Shown here piece after piece: positions 53,687 through 62,063 of a DNA stretch of 64,000 bases. Made by a program: the position numbers and the translations under genes. Source of the DNA: JAGOMX01 sp041738135 (GTDB lineage Bacteria; Pseudomonadota; Alphaproteobacteria; JAGOMX01); NCBI GenBank assembly GCA_041738135.1, contig JBGSQK010000077.1:62001-126000 (forward strand), given 5' to 3'. Below the pieces are notes generated by a model that was not told the origin of the DNA, did no database searches, and worked only from the letters and a program-made list of their open reading frames with translations. Within the stretch, counting starts at the first letter, position 1, and each line of letters opens with the position of its first letter.

Positions 53687-54679
53687 ATGGAAAAGTATGA
53701 TCTCGTCATAATTGGTGGGGGACCAGTGGGTTTGTTTGCAGCGTTTTATGCGGGCAGACGAAACATGAAAACCCTTATGGTAGAAGCATCTGAGGCATTG
53801 GGCGGGTTGCCGTATTTGATCTATTCAGAAAAAGTCATACTGGATATTCCCGGCTTTTCGCAAGTTACCGGATATGAGTTAAGTAAAAGACTAGTGGAAC
53901 AATCACAATCCGAGATGCTCACGGTCATGACGGAAACAAAAGTACTTTCCCATGAGGGAAATTTGGAGTCAGGCTTCACACTTCATTGCGCCTGCAAAGA
54001 TGGACCCAAAGACATTCAAGCATCCACCGTACTCATTGCCACGGGGGCTGGTGAAATTTCCCCCCGCACTATTGGAGTTCCAGGTGAGGAATCATTAAAA
54101 GACAAAGGCGTTCATTACTTCATTAAGTCCAAAGAAGCCATAAAAGGCAAAAAAGTCGTTGTGATCGGCGGCGGTGACAGCGCTTTAGACTGGGTTGATT
54201 TGGTTGAAGATGTAGCCGAAGAGGTTCGTTTGGTTCATAGACGAGAAGAGTTTCGCGCCCAAGAAGAAAGTGTCCGCCGGCTCATGGCCTCAAAAACCAA
54301 GCTGCATTTAAATGCAGAAGTTAAAGCTATTCATGGTGAGGCCTCAGTAACTGCTGTGGAGATCTTTACCGAAGGCACTGGAAGTGAAATAGTTGGATGT
54401 GATGTGGTTATCATCGCTTTTGGTTTTCGCATTCAACTGGAAACCCTCAATAGCTGGGGGTTAGAACTGGAAAGTGGCGGTATCGTTGTCAACCAAATGA
54501 TGGAAACCAATATCCCAGGTATATTCGCAGCTGGTGACGTGGCCTATACCCCTGGTGTGGGCTCAACGAAACTGATTGCTATCGGGTTTGCACAAGGCAC
54601 AATTGCCGTCAATACAGCTAAGACCAGAATTGATCCCAAAGCAAAATTCTTCCCTGGCCATAGCACAGCTTGGAAGTAG
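53687..54679 (+). CDS. Ferredoxin/flavodoxin-NADP+ reductase (thioredoxin-reductase-like)
   Basis: A flavoprotein of 330 residues with FAD motif IIGGGPVGLFAAFYAGRR at the N-terminus and NADP motif VVIGGGDSALDW near residue 155, ending with the FAD loop GIFAAGDVAYTPG. The CxxC redox pair of thioredoxin reductase is absent, which places it with the TrxR-like ferredoxin-NADP reductases that deliver electrons to ferredoxin or flavodoxin. Cytoplasmic. It has its own probable promoter. Confidence 0.92.
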   Translation: MEKYDLVIIGGGPVGLFAAFYAGRRNMKTLMVEASEALGGLPYLIYSEKVILDIPGFSQVTGYELSKRLVEQSQSEMLTVMTETKVLSHEGNLESGFTLHCACKDGPKDIQASTVLIATGAGEISPRTIGVPGEESLKDKGVHYFIKSKEAIKGKKVVVIGGGDSALDWVDLVEDVAEEVRLVHRREEFRAQEESVRRLMASKTKLHLNAEVKAIHGEASVTAVEIFTEGTGSEIVGCDVVIIAFGFRIQLETLNSWGLELESGGIVVNQMMETNIPGIFAAGDVAYTPGVGSTKLIAIGFAQGTIAVNTAKTRIDPKAKFFPGHSTAWK

Positions 54680-54713
54680 TGGGTAAAAGCCCCCTACCCT
54701 TTGGCGCAGCCAA

Positions 54714-55832
54714 TTATTTTGATTTGTCCTTTGAGCACCTAAATCCAAGATTCACCAATGAGCTATCTGGTGATGTTTTCATCCTTGCGGACACCCTATA
54801 ACCCCAGCAATAGGTGTGGTGGCACATAAACGACCCTCCTCGCAGCACGTACTTGGTTACCCCTGGCTCATCCGGATCGTGGCTCTTATCTGCATTTATT
54901 GGATTAACTGCCAAACCTTGCTTTTCTAGCCTTGCATAATAGTTCACATCATACTGGTCAGCCGTCCACTCCCACACATTACCTGCCATGTCATAAAGAC
55001 CGTAGGCATTGGGCGCATATTGCTTGACTGGGGAAGTCCACTGATGCTCTTTCTTGGTATTCTTATAGGGAAAACCACCTTCCCAGATATTTGCTTTCCG
55101 GTTTTTGTCGTCGGTTTCATCATCACCCCAGGGATATTTTTTACCCTCTAAACCACCACGAGCAGCCCATTCTCTCTCAGCCTCAGTAGGAAGTCTTTTG
55201 CCTTGCCACTTACAATATGCCTGAGCATCTTCCCATGACACATGAACCACAGGATGGTCCTTGCCAAAACTTTCTGATCCGGGACCACGTGGACGCTTCC
55301 AATCAGCCCCATTCTCCCACTGCCACCACTGGGTGTGATCGTGTAGGGGAACGGGTAGCTTGCTTGGCATAAACACTAAGGAACCTGGTGCTAGCTTATC
55401 TTCAGGGGGCTTAGGTGTGCCAGGTGGCACTTGCTGCTTTAACAGCTCCCAGTCCACAGGTTTTTCAGCTGTTGTCTTATGACCTGTGGCTTTGACGAAC
55501 TTCTCGAATTGTTCGTTAGTGACTTCCGTCTCATCCATATAAAAAGCGTTAAGCTTAACCTTATGCACAGGCCCTTCATCAGGTTTTGTATCTGGGCCAG
55601 TGGCTCCCATATTAAATGTGCCAGCAGGCACTTCCACCATACCCTCGGGGATTGCTTTGCATTCAGCCGTTAAAGCAGCAGCTTTAGACACCTTATCGCA
55701 TCCGCAGCCTGCGTCTTTCTTCGCCTCTTTGTTCTTAGAAGATTTTGTGTTGTCAGCTGCAAAAACATGACCCTGCCCAATAACCGCAAATATAGATGCA
55801 TAGCATATGACTCTTAGAATCGTTTGAAACAT
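54714..55832 (-). CDS. Exported formylglycine-generating enzyme (SUMF1 family)
   Basis: The 372-residue protein has a signal peptide (LRVICYASIFAVIGQGHVFA) and an FGE-sulfatase domain. Landmarks are MVEVPAGTFNMGATGP, DETEVTNEQFEKFV, VVHVSWEDAQAYCKWQGKRL, LPTEAEREWAARGG, NVWEWTADQYD and the active-site GGSFMCHHTYCWGYR, whose two cysteines (Cys337 and Cys342) match the copper-binding redox pair of true FGEs, followed by NLGFRC. So it should convert the CxPxR cysteine of sulfatases to formylglycine. Most bacterial FGEs are cytoplasmic; this one is built for export. The sulfatase at 47321 is the likely client. Confidence 0.93.
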   Translation of the reverse strand: MFQTILRVICYASIFAVIGQGHVFAADNTKSSKNKEAKKDAGCGCDKVSKAAALTAECKAIPEGMVEVPAGTFNMGATGPDTKPDEGPVHKVKLNAFYMDETEVTNEQFEKFVKATGHKTTAEKPVDWELLKQQVPPGTPKPPEDKLAPGSLVFMPSKLPVPLHDHTQWWQWENGADWKRPRGPGSESFGKDHPVVHVSWEDAQAYCKWQGKRLPTEAEREWAARGGLEGKKYPWGDDETDDKNRKANIWEGGFPYKNTKKEHQWTSPVKQYAPNAYGLYDMAGNVWEWTADQYDVNYYARLEKQGLAVNPINADKSHDPDEPGVTKYVLRGGSFMCHHTYCWGYRVSARMKTSPDSSLVNLGFRCSKDKSK

Positions 55833-55969
55833 TTTGGATGCCTTTTTTTATTATTATTGGTAAATGTTAGCAAATTGTGGAACTGAAAGCTAGTATTCCA
55901 GAATCATTAATTCACCCCGTGCCTTCCCTGCCTTTTACCTTAGAGTCATTACTTAGGTCTCCCTAATCA

Positions 55970-56515
55970 TTAATTCATAGTAGACTGTGCTTTTTGTAAA
56001 TTGTTTTGGTAGTTCGACAAATGATGATCCGCCCGTTTGAACTCGGTGGCAGATTCCTTCAACTTATCGCATCGCACCTTTGCTTCGCCAACGCATTTTT
56101 GAAACTCAGCCATCCGCGCAGCACTTACGTTGCTTTTTTGTTTCCACAACTCGCCTAGCTCTGCATCACAACTGGCAGCAGCGCGATCGAGCATCTCTCT
56201 TGTGTTTGCTCCCGCTGAAACCGCAAAGTTCGTTACGGGCACATTGGCAAAAGCCGGTTGTGACGGTTGCTGCATGATTGGCTGCTGGTACTGTTGAGCA
56301 TGTTGCTGTTCCACACGCTTAAACTGATCTTGTGGCGCAGCGGCAGGTTGTTGCACAGGCATAGGCTTATAAGGTTCCGTCGCTGGCGGGAAATATATCT
56401 GATCAGGGTTTTCTTGGCTACCTTGGTTTTCTAGTTTAATGGGTTTTTCAATAATTTCTGCCTGACAAACAGCAGTCAATCCGAAAACCAGTGCAATCAT
56501 ATATAACTTGTACAT
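55970..56515 (-). CDS. Exported Gln/Pro-rich protein
   Basis: Unrecognised product of 181 residues with a signal peptide (LYMIALVFGLTAVCQA). Residues 45-95 are rich in Gln and Pro (QQHAQQYQQPIMQQPSQP), a flexible linker, followed by a helical domain with three cysteines (AAASCDAELGEL, EFQKCVGEA, VRCDKLKE). AAGGAT precedes the ATG at 56515, so I prefer it to the start seven codons earlier. Function unknown. Confidence 0.65.
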   Translation of the reverse strand: MYKLYMIALVFGLTAVCQAEIIEKPIKLENQGSQENPDQIYFPPATEPYKPMPVQQPAAAPQDQFKRVEQQHAQQYQQPIMQQPSQPAFANVPVTNFAVSAGANTREMLDRAAASCDAELGELWKQKSNVSAARMAEFQKCVGEAKVRCDKLKESATEFKRADHHLSNYQNNLQKAQSTMN

Positions 56516-56585
56516 GTGGCGTATCCTTCTAAACATATTTCAACACCATTATTGCGCTATTTAGAAGAAAAGATCAACGACAGAC

Positions 56586-57551
56586 TTATTTGATCACACG
56601 ATCCATAAATTCAACCACCTTATGCATGGCGGCTTTGGCTTCGTCATAGAGGTCATGTAGAACGGGATAGGCATGGATCATGTCTTCGTGAATATCCAAT
56701 GTGACATCAACGCCCGCAAGTCTTGCTTTGTTGGCTACAAGCACGCTGTGATCGTATAGCATTTCACAACCACCCACAAATATGAGCATGGGCGGCAGTC
56801 CTTTATATTCGCCGTACAAAGGATGTAGATATGGACTTAAGTGATGCTCAGGTGAAGTATAAGCAGGGGTGTAAACGTGACTGAGAATGTCTTGTGTAAA
56901 CATAGGATCTAAATCGGCCCTAGTGTGATAGGAATCCACTGAGTGCACAGGGGCTGTAGCTGGGGAAAAAGCAATGCTTCCCGAAGGTAAAGGCAAACCT
57001 AGGTCCCTTAGCTTGAGCATTAAAGAAAGAGTTAAGGTGCCCCCAGCAGAATCGCCCATAACCACAATGTTTTTGGGATCAATGCCAGACGTTAGCAAGG
57101 CTTGATAACCAGTCAACACGTCATCTACAGCTGCAGGAAAAGGATGCTCTGGCGCTACGCGGTAATCTATTTCATAAATAACCGCATTGGTGGAGTAAGC
57201 CAGATTCGGCAAATAACCGTGATGATGTATTGTATCCTGAAGCCCGAGAACAAAACCTCCACCGTGTATATAGAAGATTACTTTTTTACCGGGGTGAGCG
57301 GGAGATATTTTAAGTCCATCTATACCTCCTATTTTCACCGATTCAGTGGTTACACCTTTAGGATATGTACCGGTTAGCTTATGGAGTATCTTGGAAAAAA
57401 GGCGAGATTTAACGCGCATTAGTTGAATCAGACACTGGCGTTTCTCCACAAGAGCTTGACCAGACAGACCCTTAAGAACCCTGGTAACCTCTGTCGATTG
57501 CTTCTTGCCCAACCTGAGCAAGAAATGAAAGATCTCTCGTTTTAATTTCAT
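56586..57551 (-). CDS. Alpha/beta hydrolase of the hormone-sensitive lipase type
   Basis: A 321-residue carboxylesterase/lipase-like hydrolase: oxyanion-hole motif YIHGGGFVLG near residue 97, nucleophile in VMGDSAGGTLTLSL near residue 168, and the probable base in HEDMIHAYPVL near residue 296. The HGGG motif is diagnostic for the HSL family. No signal peptide; acts in the cytoplasm, on short-chain esters if typical. Confidence 0.9.
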   Translation of the reverse strand: MKLKREIFHFLLRLGKKQSTEVTRVLKGLSGQALVEKRQCLIQLMRVKSRLFSKILHKLTGTYPKGVTTESVKIGGIDGLKISPAHPGKKVIFYIHGGGFVLGLQDTIHHHGYLPNLAYSTNAVIYEIDYRVAPEHPFPAAVDDVLTGYQALLTSGIDPKNIVVMGDSAGGTLTLSLMLKLRDLGLPLPSGSIAFSPATAPVHSVDSYHTRADLDPMFTQDILSHVYTPAYTSPEHHLSPYLHPLYGEYKGLPPMLIFVGGCEMLYDHSVLVANKARLAGVDVTLDIHEDMIHAYPVLHDLYDEAKAAMHKVVEFMDRVIK

Positions 57552-57746
57552 TAGATCGGATACAATTCCTATGGTCTATGTATCCATTTTGGTTGATGTT
57601 AATTAAAATTTTGTTAAAATCGTTGTAACTAAATATTAACTATAGATCCATAAGTCACTGTATTCTATGGGATCATAGAATTAACAATACCTTCGTAATA
57701 ATATGAAATATTACGATAATGAAAGATGATGGAGCACAAGAGATCT

Positions 57747-58439
57747 TTAATTCGCTTTACCTGGTGCACCTCTACCAGTAACAACGATGCCCCTGGCTCT
57801 TGGTTTTAGAGGCACCTCACCTCTCTGAATACGCTGCTCATTTATCTTCTCGCGACGCGCATCAGATTCTTTTTTTAAACCAACGAGCACTTCAAATTGG
57901 GGGCTCGACTTTTTCGCAACGGGTGGGGGAGCTTGAACTGGACTCGTCATCTTTTCCACTGCCCTGCCTGCTCTTTCATCCAGGGCCTTTACTTCCGCTG
58001 CCCTTTGTTCTTCTGTCCCAGCAAATGCCCCTGCCCTCTTCCGCTCGTCAGCTTGCGGAACAGTGACCGCCGCGGCTGCTGCTATTAGATCATTGGTTTT
58101 TTTCATGGCTTCGGGAGACACAACCTTACCTTTTGAAGTATAATCAATATAGTTGCCCATTTTTTCACCGGCAGCATCCAAAAACGCAGAACAAATGGGA
58201 GCTGATTTATCATCTAAACATGCCAACTGCGTTCTTTGCATCAGGGCTTTCGTTTCACTCAACTCAGCTGGCACGTTTCTGCCTTTCAGATCTTCAATCG
58301 CACGCTCATATTTGGAGTCTAAGGCATCTAACCGTCTTTGATTAGCAGCTGCAATTTCTTCCGCGCTACCCTCGATGGCCATAGCATCTGATACAATGAA
58401 GGTGAGGAGAGCTGCACAAGCTAAATAATTTATTTTCAT
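57747..58439 (-). CDS. Exported Ala-rich helical protein
   Basis: Unrecognised. The 230-residue product has a signal peptide (YLACAALLTFIVSDAMA) and a helical N-terminal domain with a cysteine pair (LACLDDKSAPIC, near residue 75). An Ala/Val-rich helix follows, then a Pro-rich linker (VQAPPPVAKK) and a basic tail ending GRGAPGKAN. It shows the same plan as other small exported proteins here. Function unknown. Confidence 0.65.
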   Translation of the reverse strand: MKINYLACAALLTFIVSDAMAIEGSAEEIAAANQRRLDALDSKYERAIEDLKGRNVPAELSETKALMQRTQLACLDDKSAPICSAFLDAAGEKMGNYIDYTSKGKVVSPEAMKKTNDLIAAAAAVTVPQADERKRAGAFAGTEEQRAAEVKALDERAGRAVEKMTSPVQAPPPVAKKSSPQFEVLVGLKKESDARREKINEQRIQRGEVPLKPRARGIVVTGRGAPGKAN

Positions 58440-58531
58440 AGCTTTTTTCCTATTTAATCACAACGAGTCCCACATATTCCTATGTTAACAAATACATATT
58501 AATTTATCGTTAATATATGGAACCAGACCAG

Positions 58532-59932
58532 CTACCATTTGATTTCCAAATTTGGTCTAGATCGTTTTAAAGCATTAACAGCGTCTCCAGTAAGTCCATC
58601 TACCTGCGTTAAATCCAACTTCTTCAAGCCCGCAACTTGCCTTAAATACCTGAGAGAGCTGTCTCTTAACACACTGTCGAATATGACTAGCTTTTTAAGA
58701 TTCGTTAAGTAACTTAAACGCTCAAGGGAACGCTCAGTGGCAGTTACCACGGCCAGCGAAAGGTTGTTGATAGTTCTTATCTTCGCAAAACGCTCTGACA
58801 TCAATAGCTCGTTGCCGGATACAACCAGATTTCCCGTCCTAAGAGCTTCAGCAAATCTTGCTTTGAAGCTTTGAGGCTCATGGAAATAGAGCTCATCGGA
58901 GTATCCATTTAGTACACCGTAATCATCTGGATTAATGTATTCTGGACCGATGTAGTCATCATAAGGATAAACACCATTGGGATAGAAAAACTCAAATATG
59001 TAATCGTTATAGACACCACCGCTACCGCCATAATAATATCCATGACCTCGACCATGATGGCGTCCATGGCGATCACCTTTAAGCTTCACACCATCTTGTC
59101 CATGGCGACTCATCTTTCCTTTACGATCCCCCCTCCTCATATCTTGTTTTTCAGGAGCAGCAGGAACGGCAGGATTAATGGTTACTCCGCCAACAGGTGG
59201 CTTTACTGTCTCCACAGGCACCTTCACAATTTCTCCTCGATTCCGATCAGCTCCCCTATCTCGGCCATCTCGGACAACTCGACCATCTCGGCTATCCCGT
59301 TCATCTCGACCAACTCGATCATCTCGGCCTACTCGACCATCTCGGCCAACTCGATCTTTTTCCACTGGCAAAGGGACAACGATAATCTTGCCCTGATCAC
59401 CCCTGGTATTGGCCCTTTCACCCTCCATACGGTCACGACCATCATTCCCTTTACGTTGATCGTGTTCTCGCATGCTACCAGCACGACCATCATTGCCCTT
59501 GCGTTGATCGAGGCCTCGCATTCTATCAGCATTTGGCTGTTCAACCACTACACCCCCACCCTTTAACTCCGGATTCAAAGGCCTGTCTGATTTAGGCACA
59601 TCAATAATTCGTGGCTTATCTATTACGGGTGCAGGAGCAACGGGTGCTTCTCTCACTTGAGGAGGAGGAGGAGGAGGAGGAGGAGGTGGTGGAGGAGGTG
59701 GTGGAGGAGGCAAAACCTGTGGTTGCGGTGCAGGAGCAGGCATCACAGGTGCCATTTGTTGTGCAGGCGGAGGTGGTGGTGGGGCCTGTTGCATCCGCTC
59801 GCCCATATTTCGACCGCGCTCATCATCTCTCGCAGAAGCGACCGGAGAAGAAGAAATTATAAATGAAATGATTGAAATGCTAGCAAAAAGAACTGCTGAT
59901 TTATTAGACACCCTAAACATACTACACCCCAC
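58532..59932 (-). CDS. Exported proline-rich, Arg/Asp-repeat protein with a leucine-rich-repeat end
   Basis: The 466-residue protein has a signal peptide (AVLFASISIISFIISSSPVA). Residues about 50-95 hold long uninterrupted proline runs; residues 140-250 are low-complexity repeats of Arg, Asp and Gly (VGRDGRVGRDDRVGRDE and similar); a Gly/Tyr-rich segment with HGRGHGYYYGGSGG and acidic YDDYIGPEYINPDDYG follows. The last 110 residues look like leucine-rich repeats (LSYLTNLKKLVIFDS, YLRQVAGLKKLDLTQVDGL). No family fits the whole. It may be a surface or host-contact protein; that is inference. Confidence 0.7.
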   Translation of the reverse strand: MGCSMFRVSNKSAVLFASISIISFIISSSPVASARDDERGRNMGERMQQAPPPPPPAQQMAPVMPAPAPQPQVLPPPPPPPPPPPPPPPPPQVREAPVAPAPVIDKPRIIDVPKSDRPLNPELKGGGVVVEQPNADRMRGLDQRKGNDGRAGSMREHDQRKGNDGRDRMEGERANTRGDQGKIIVVPLPVEKDRVGRDGRVGRDDRVGRDERDSRDGRVVRDGRDRGADRNRGEIVKVPVETVKPPVGGVTINPAVPAAPEKQDMRRGDRKGKMSRHGQDGVKLKGDRHGRHHGRGHGYYYGGSGGVYNDYIFEFFYPNGVYPYDDYIGPEYINPDDYGVLNGYSDELYFHEPQSFKARFAEALRTGNLVVSGNELLMSERFAKIRTINNLSLAVVTATERSLERLSYLTNLKKLVIFDSVLRDSSLRYLRQVAGLKKLDLTQVDGLTGDAVNALKRSRPNLEIKW

Positions 59933-60108
59933 AAGAAAATAATTTCCTATGTATATATTGTAACATAATTTATTAAAGATATTTTATATTATTTTTTATT
60001 AATAAACAATAATAAGATTACTGTTGTAACTAGAGTGACAAGCCTATTAAAACCCCTTATTTCATCCGGGAGGAACTTAAGGTCATGACACATTGACCAT
60101 ATGACTTT

Positions 60109-60948
60109 CTAAGCCCTGCCTTCAGCCAATAGTGAGCTAATACCCTCTCGGTAGGTAGGATACTTCAACTTCACACCCAAGTCAGACTTTATCTTATCAT
60201 TACACACGCGACGATTGTCGCTGTAAAAGCGTTTAGCCATGGGGGAAAGATGCGCGTCTTCATATGGAATTAAAGGTGGATAACTAATAGCCAGTTGGTC
60301 GCATACATATTCAATCACTTCTTTGGAAGAGCAAGGCTCGTCATCGGCAAGGTTATAGATTTGCCCAGGCGATGGATGTGCGATGCTGGCTTGCAATACT
60401 TGCACAATATCTTCCACATGAATGCGAGAAAAATACTGTCCGGGTTTATCTATGCGTTGAGCCTGGCCGGTAAGAACTCTTTCTAACATGGAACGGCCTG
60501 GGCCATAAATGCCAGACAAACGGAAGATGTGCACCGGTAAATTGTGTTCGTTATATAGCTCTGCCCAAGAATTCTCCGCCGCAAGCCGTGCTTGAGTGAT
60601 AGGATCCGAAGGCGCGCAATCGGAAGTTTCATCAACCCAAGCCCCTTGCTTATCACCATACACACCTGTGCTCGAAAGATAACCGACCCACTGCAGATTT
60701 GGATGATCGATTAAATCTTGGCGGTGATGCTTTAATACGGGATCCTGTGCATTTTTAGGAGGAATAGATATTAAGAAATGCGTATGCTGAAATAGAATGT
60801 CTCTGGGTATAGGATGACTTACATCGAACAGCAACAAGTTCTCATTGGTGCGAGATGTGCCTGTAACCGCTGCCCCATCACATTTAACCTTCTGCGCGAA
60901 TGCCTGTGCCACATATCCATAACCAAAACAAAGGTAGTTTTTGCTCAT
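60109..60948 (-). CDS. NAD-dependent epimerase/dehydratase family protein (YeeZ-like SDR)
   Basis: A 279-residue extended SDR: Rossmann start YLCFGYGYVAQAFA (GxGYVxxxFA form), STGVYGDKQGAWVDE, FRLSGIYGPGRSMLERVL and a C-terminal substrate part. The usual YxxxK is not in standard form, as in other YeeZ-like proteins. I start at the ATG at 60948, nine bases behind AAGG, rather than at a TTG three codons earlier. Substrate unknown; cytoplasmic. Confidence 0.87.
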   Translation of the reverse strand: MSKNYLCFGYGYVAQAFAQKVKCDGAAVTGTSRTNENLLLFDVSHPIPRDILFQHTHFLISIPPKNAQDPVLKHHRQDLIDHPNLQWVGYLSSTGVYGDKQGAWVDETSDCAPSDPITQARLAAENSWAELYNEHNLPVHIFRLSGIYGPGRSMLERVLTGQAQRIDKPGQYFSRIHVEDIVQVLQASIAHPSPGQIYNLADDEPCSSKEVIEYVCDQLAISYPPLIPYEDAHLSPMAKRFYSDNRRVCNDKIKSDLGVKLKYPTYREGISSLLAEGRA

Positions 60949-61014
60949 TCGTTTCAACCTTAAGTATAATTTATGTTATAATATAGTATAGTCCTGGATT
61001 TATAGGTGTGCATT

Positions 61015-61371
61015 ATGTACCAAGTATTACCTGAAAGCAGTGGCAACGTTATCGGCTTTAAGGTCATCGGCGACCTTGATTCAGCTGAATACAAAGAACT
61101 ATTTGATCTCACAGATAAGCTCATCGCTCAGCATGGCAGAATCCGAGTATTGTCTGACCTCCGAGAATATAAAGCCTTACACGTCCTAGATGCCATATCG
61201 GCTCTACCGAAGCGATATCAAGATGCACATTTTGTCGATAAAAAAGCCGTCATATCCGATGACAAATGGATTCATGCCATGACCAACTTTACGGCACCAT
61301 TTCATCTGACGAAAATAAAGCTATTCCGCGGCAATGAAATAGACAAAGCCTGGGAATGGATCCGTGAGTAG
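61015..61371 (+). CDS. SpoIIAA-like (STAS superfamily) protein
   Basis: A 118-residue protein with the SpoIIAA-like fold: VIGFKVIGDLDSAEYKELF, then RIRVLSDLREY, with KAVISDDKW near residue 84 and FRGNEIDKAWEWIRE at the end. Proteins of this family are common and mostly uncharacterised; some bind lipids or act as anti-anti-sigma-like switches. I start at 61015 (AGGTG eight bases upstream). TATAAT at 60978-60983 is a possible -10 box. Confidence 0.85.
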   Translation: MYQVLPESSGNVIGFKVIGDLDSAEYKELFDLTDKLIAQHGRIRVLSDLREYKALHVLDAISALPKRYQDAHFVDKKAVISDDKWIHAMTNFTAPFHLTKIKLFRGNEIDKAWEWIRE

Positions 61372-61389
61372 ACCATATTACCCCACACC

Positions 61390-61507
61390 CGTCATTGCGA
61401 GGCCCCTCTTAAGGCGTGGCAATCTACTTTGGTCTGGCAGTTTCACATAGTATTTCTGCAGCGAAAAAAAGTAGATTGCCACGCCCCAAGAGGGGCTAGC
61501 AATGACG
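61390..61507. repeat. Palindromic repeat, family B, copy 3
   Basis: The best-preserved copy: CGTCATTGCGAGGCCCCTCT at the left and, inverted, AAGAGGGGCTAGCAATGACG at the right, with GGCGTGGCAATCTACTTT pairing with AAAGTAGATTGCCACGCC inside. The full-length hairpin with a roughly 40-base centre lies between the convergent SpoIIAA-like and ydbL-like genes and could terminate both. Confidence 0.85.
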
Positions 61508-61547
61508 TTTTTAGTCAAAAGAACCCCAGCCGTAACAATCTAAATCA

Positions 61548-61826
61548 TTACTTCCCACACAACTTCGCACCAGCAGTTGCCGCCACCACTTCTGCTGGCA
61601 GATTCTGCTGAGCAGCAAGCCTATCATACTCCGCACGACGCTTGCTGTTAATATCGTCTGCAACAGATTGGCCTTCTGGCTTTTTCGCCTGTACGTATCC
61701 TTTGCAATCTTCCGCAATGAGACCTGCGTTTTTTGCCTCAGAAGCACTCATAGCAGCAGCTGGCATAGACATAGCACCGGTCATTAATACCAGAGAGAGC
61801 CCTTTAACTAACATATGTCGAGTCAT
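61548..61826 (-). CDS. ydbL: YdbL-like (DUF1318) periplasmic protein
   Basis: Small periplasmic protein of 92 residues: signal peptide LVKGLSLVLMTGAMSMPAAA, then EAKNAGLIAEDCKGYV and VADDINSKRRAEYDRLA, NLPAEVVAATAGAKL, the DUF1318 pattern. In E. coli YdbL modulates the YdbH-YnbE lipid-transport bridge. Here the C-terminal tail of about 15 residues found in E. coli is missing, and two cysteines (DCKGY, KLCGK) are extra. Third gene of ydbH-ynbE-ydbL. Confidence 0.86.
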   Translation of the reverse strand: MTRHMLVKGLSLVLMTGAMSMPAAAMSASEAKNAGLIAEDCKGYVQAKKPEGQSVADDINSKRRAEYDRLAAQQNLPAEVVAATAGAKLCGK

Positions 61827-61846
61827 AATAACGTTCCTTAAGTTGC

Positions 61847-62053
61847 TTAGAAAATCTCTGGACGAGACTTAACTAGGTTATCCACATTTTTTTCAAGCTT
61901 TACACGAACTTCGTGATCAATCTTGATGTTCAGATCAATGCGCACTGGTTTTTCTGGTGCTTCCAACGTGACTGTTGGATTACAGGCACATAAACACAAA
62001 AGGCTTATGCCTAAACCTGATTGTATAAAACGATCTTTTGAATATATATTCAT
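61847..62053 (-). CDS. ynbE: YnbE-like outer-membrane lipoprotein
   Basis: The 68-residue precursor has a lipobox-like SLLCLCAC (cysteine near residue 24) followed by NPTVTLEAPEKPVRIDLN and IKIDHEVRVKLEKNV, the YnbE pattern, ending SRPEIF. In E. coli YnbE multimerises and, with YdbH, bridges inner and outer membrane for phospholipid transport. The gap to ydbH is ten bases and to ydbL 20, one operon. Confidence 0.88.
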   Translation of the reverse strand: MNIYSKDRFIQSGLGISLLCLCACNPTVTLEAPEKPVRIDLNIKIDHEVRVKLEKNVDNLVKSRPEIF

Positions 62054-62063
62054 ATGACTTCCA

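Noticed and set aside
59042..59862. Plus-strand frames opposite the proline-rich protein, including a poly-Glu one
   Set aside because: They arise from the antisense of the GGA/GGT and Arg/Asp repeats; no ribosome site or family resemblance, while the minus-strand frame has a signal peptide and LRR end.
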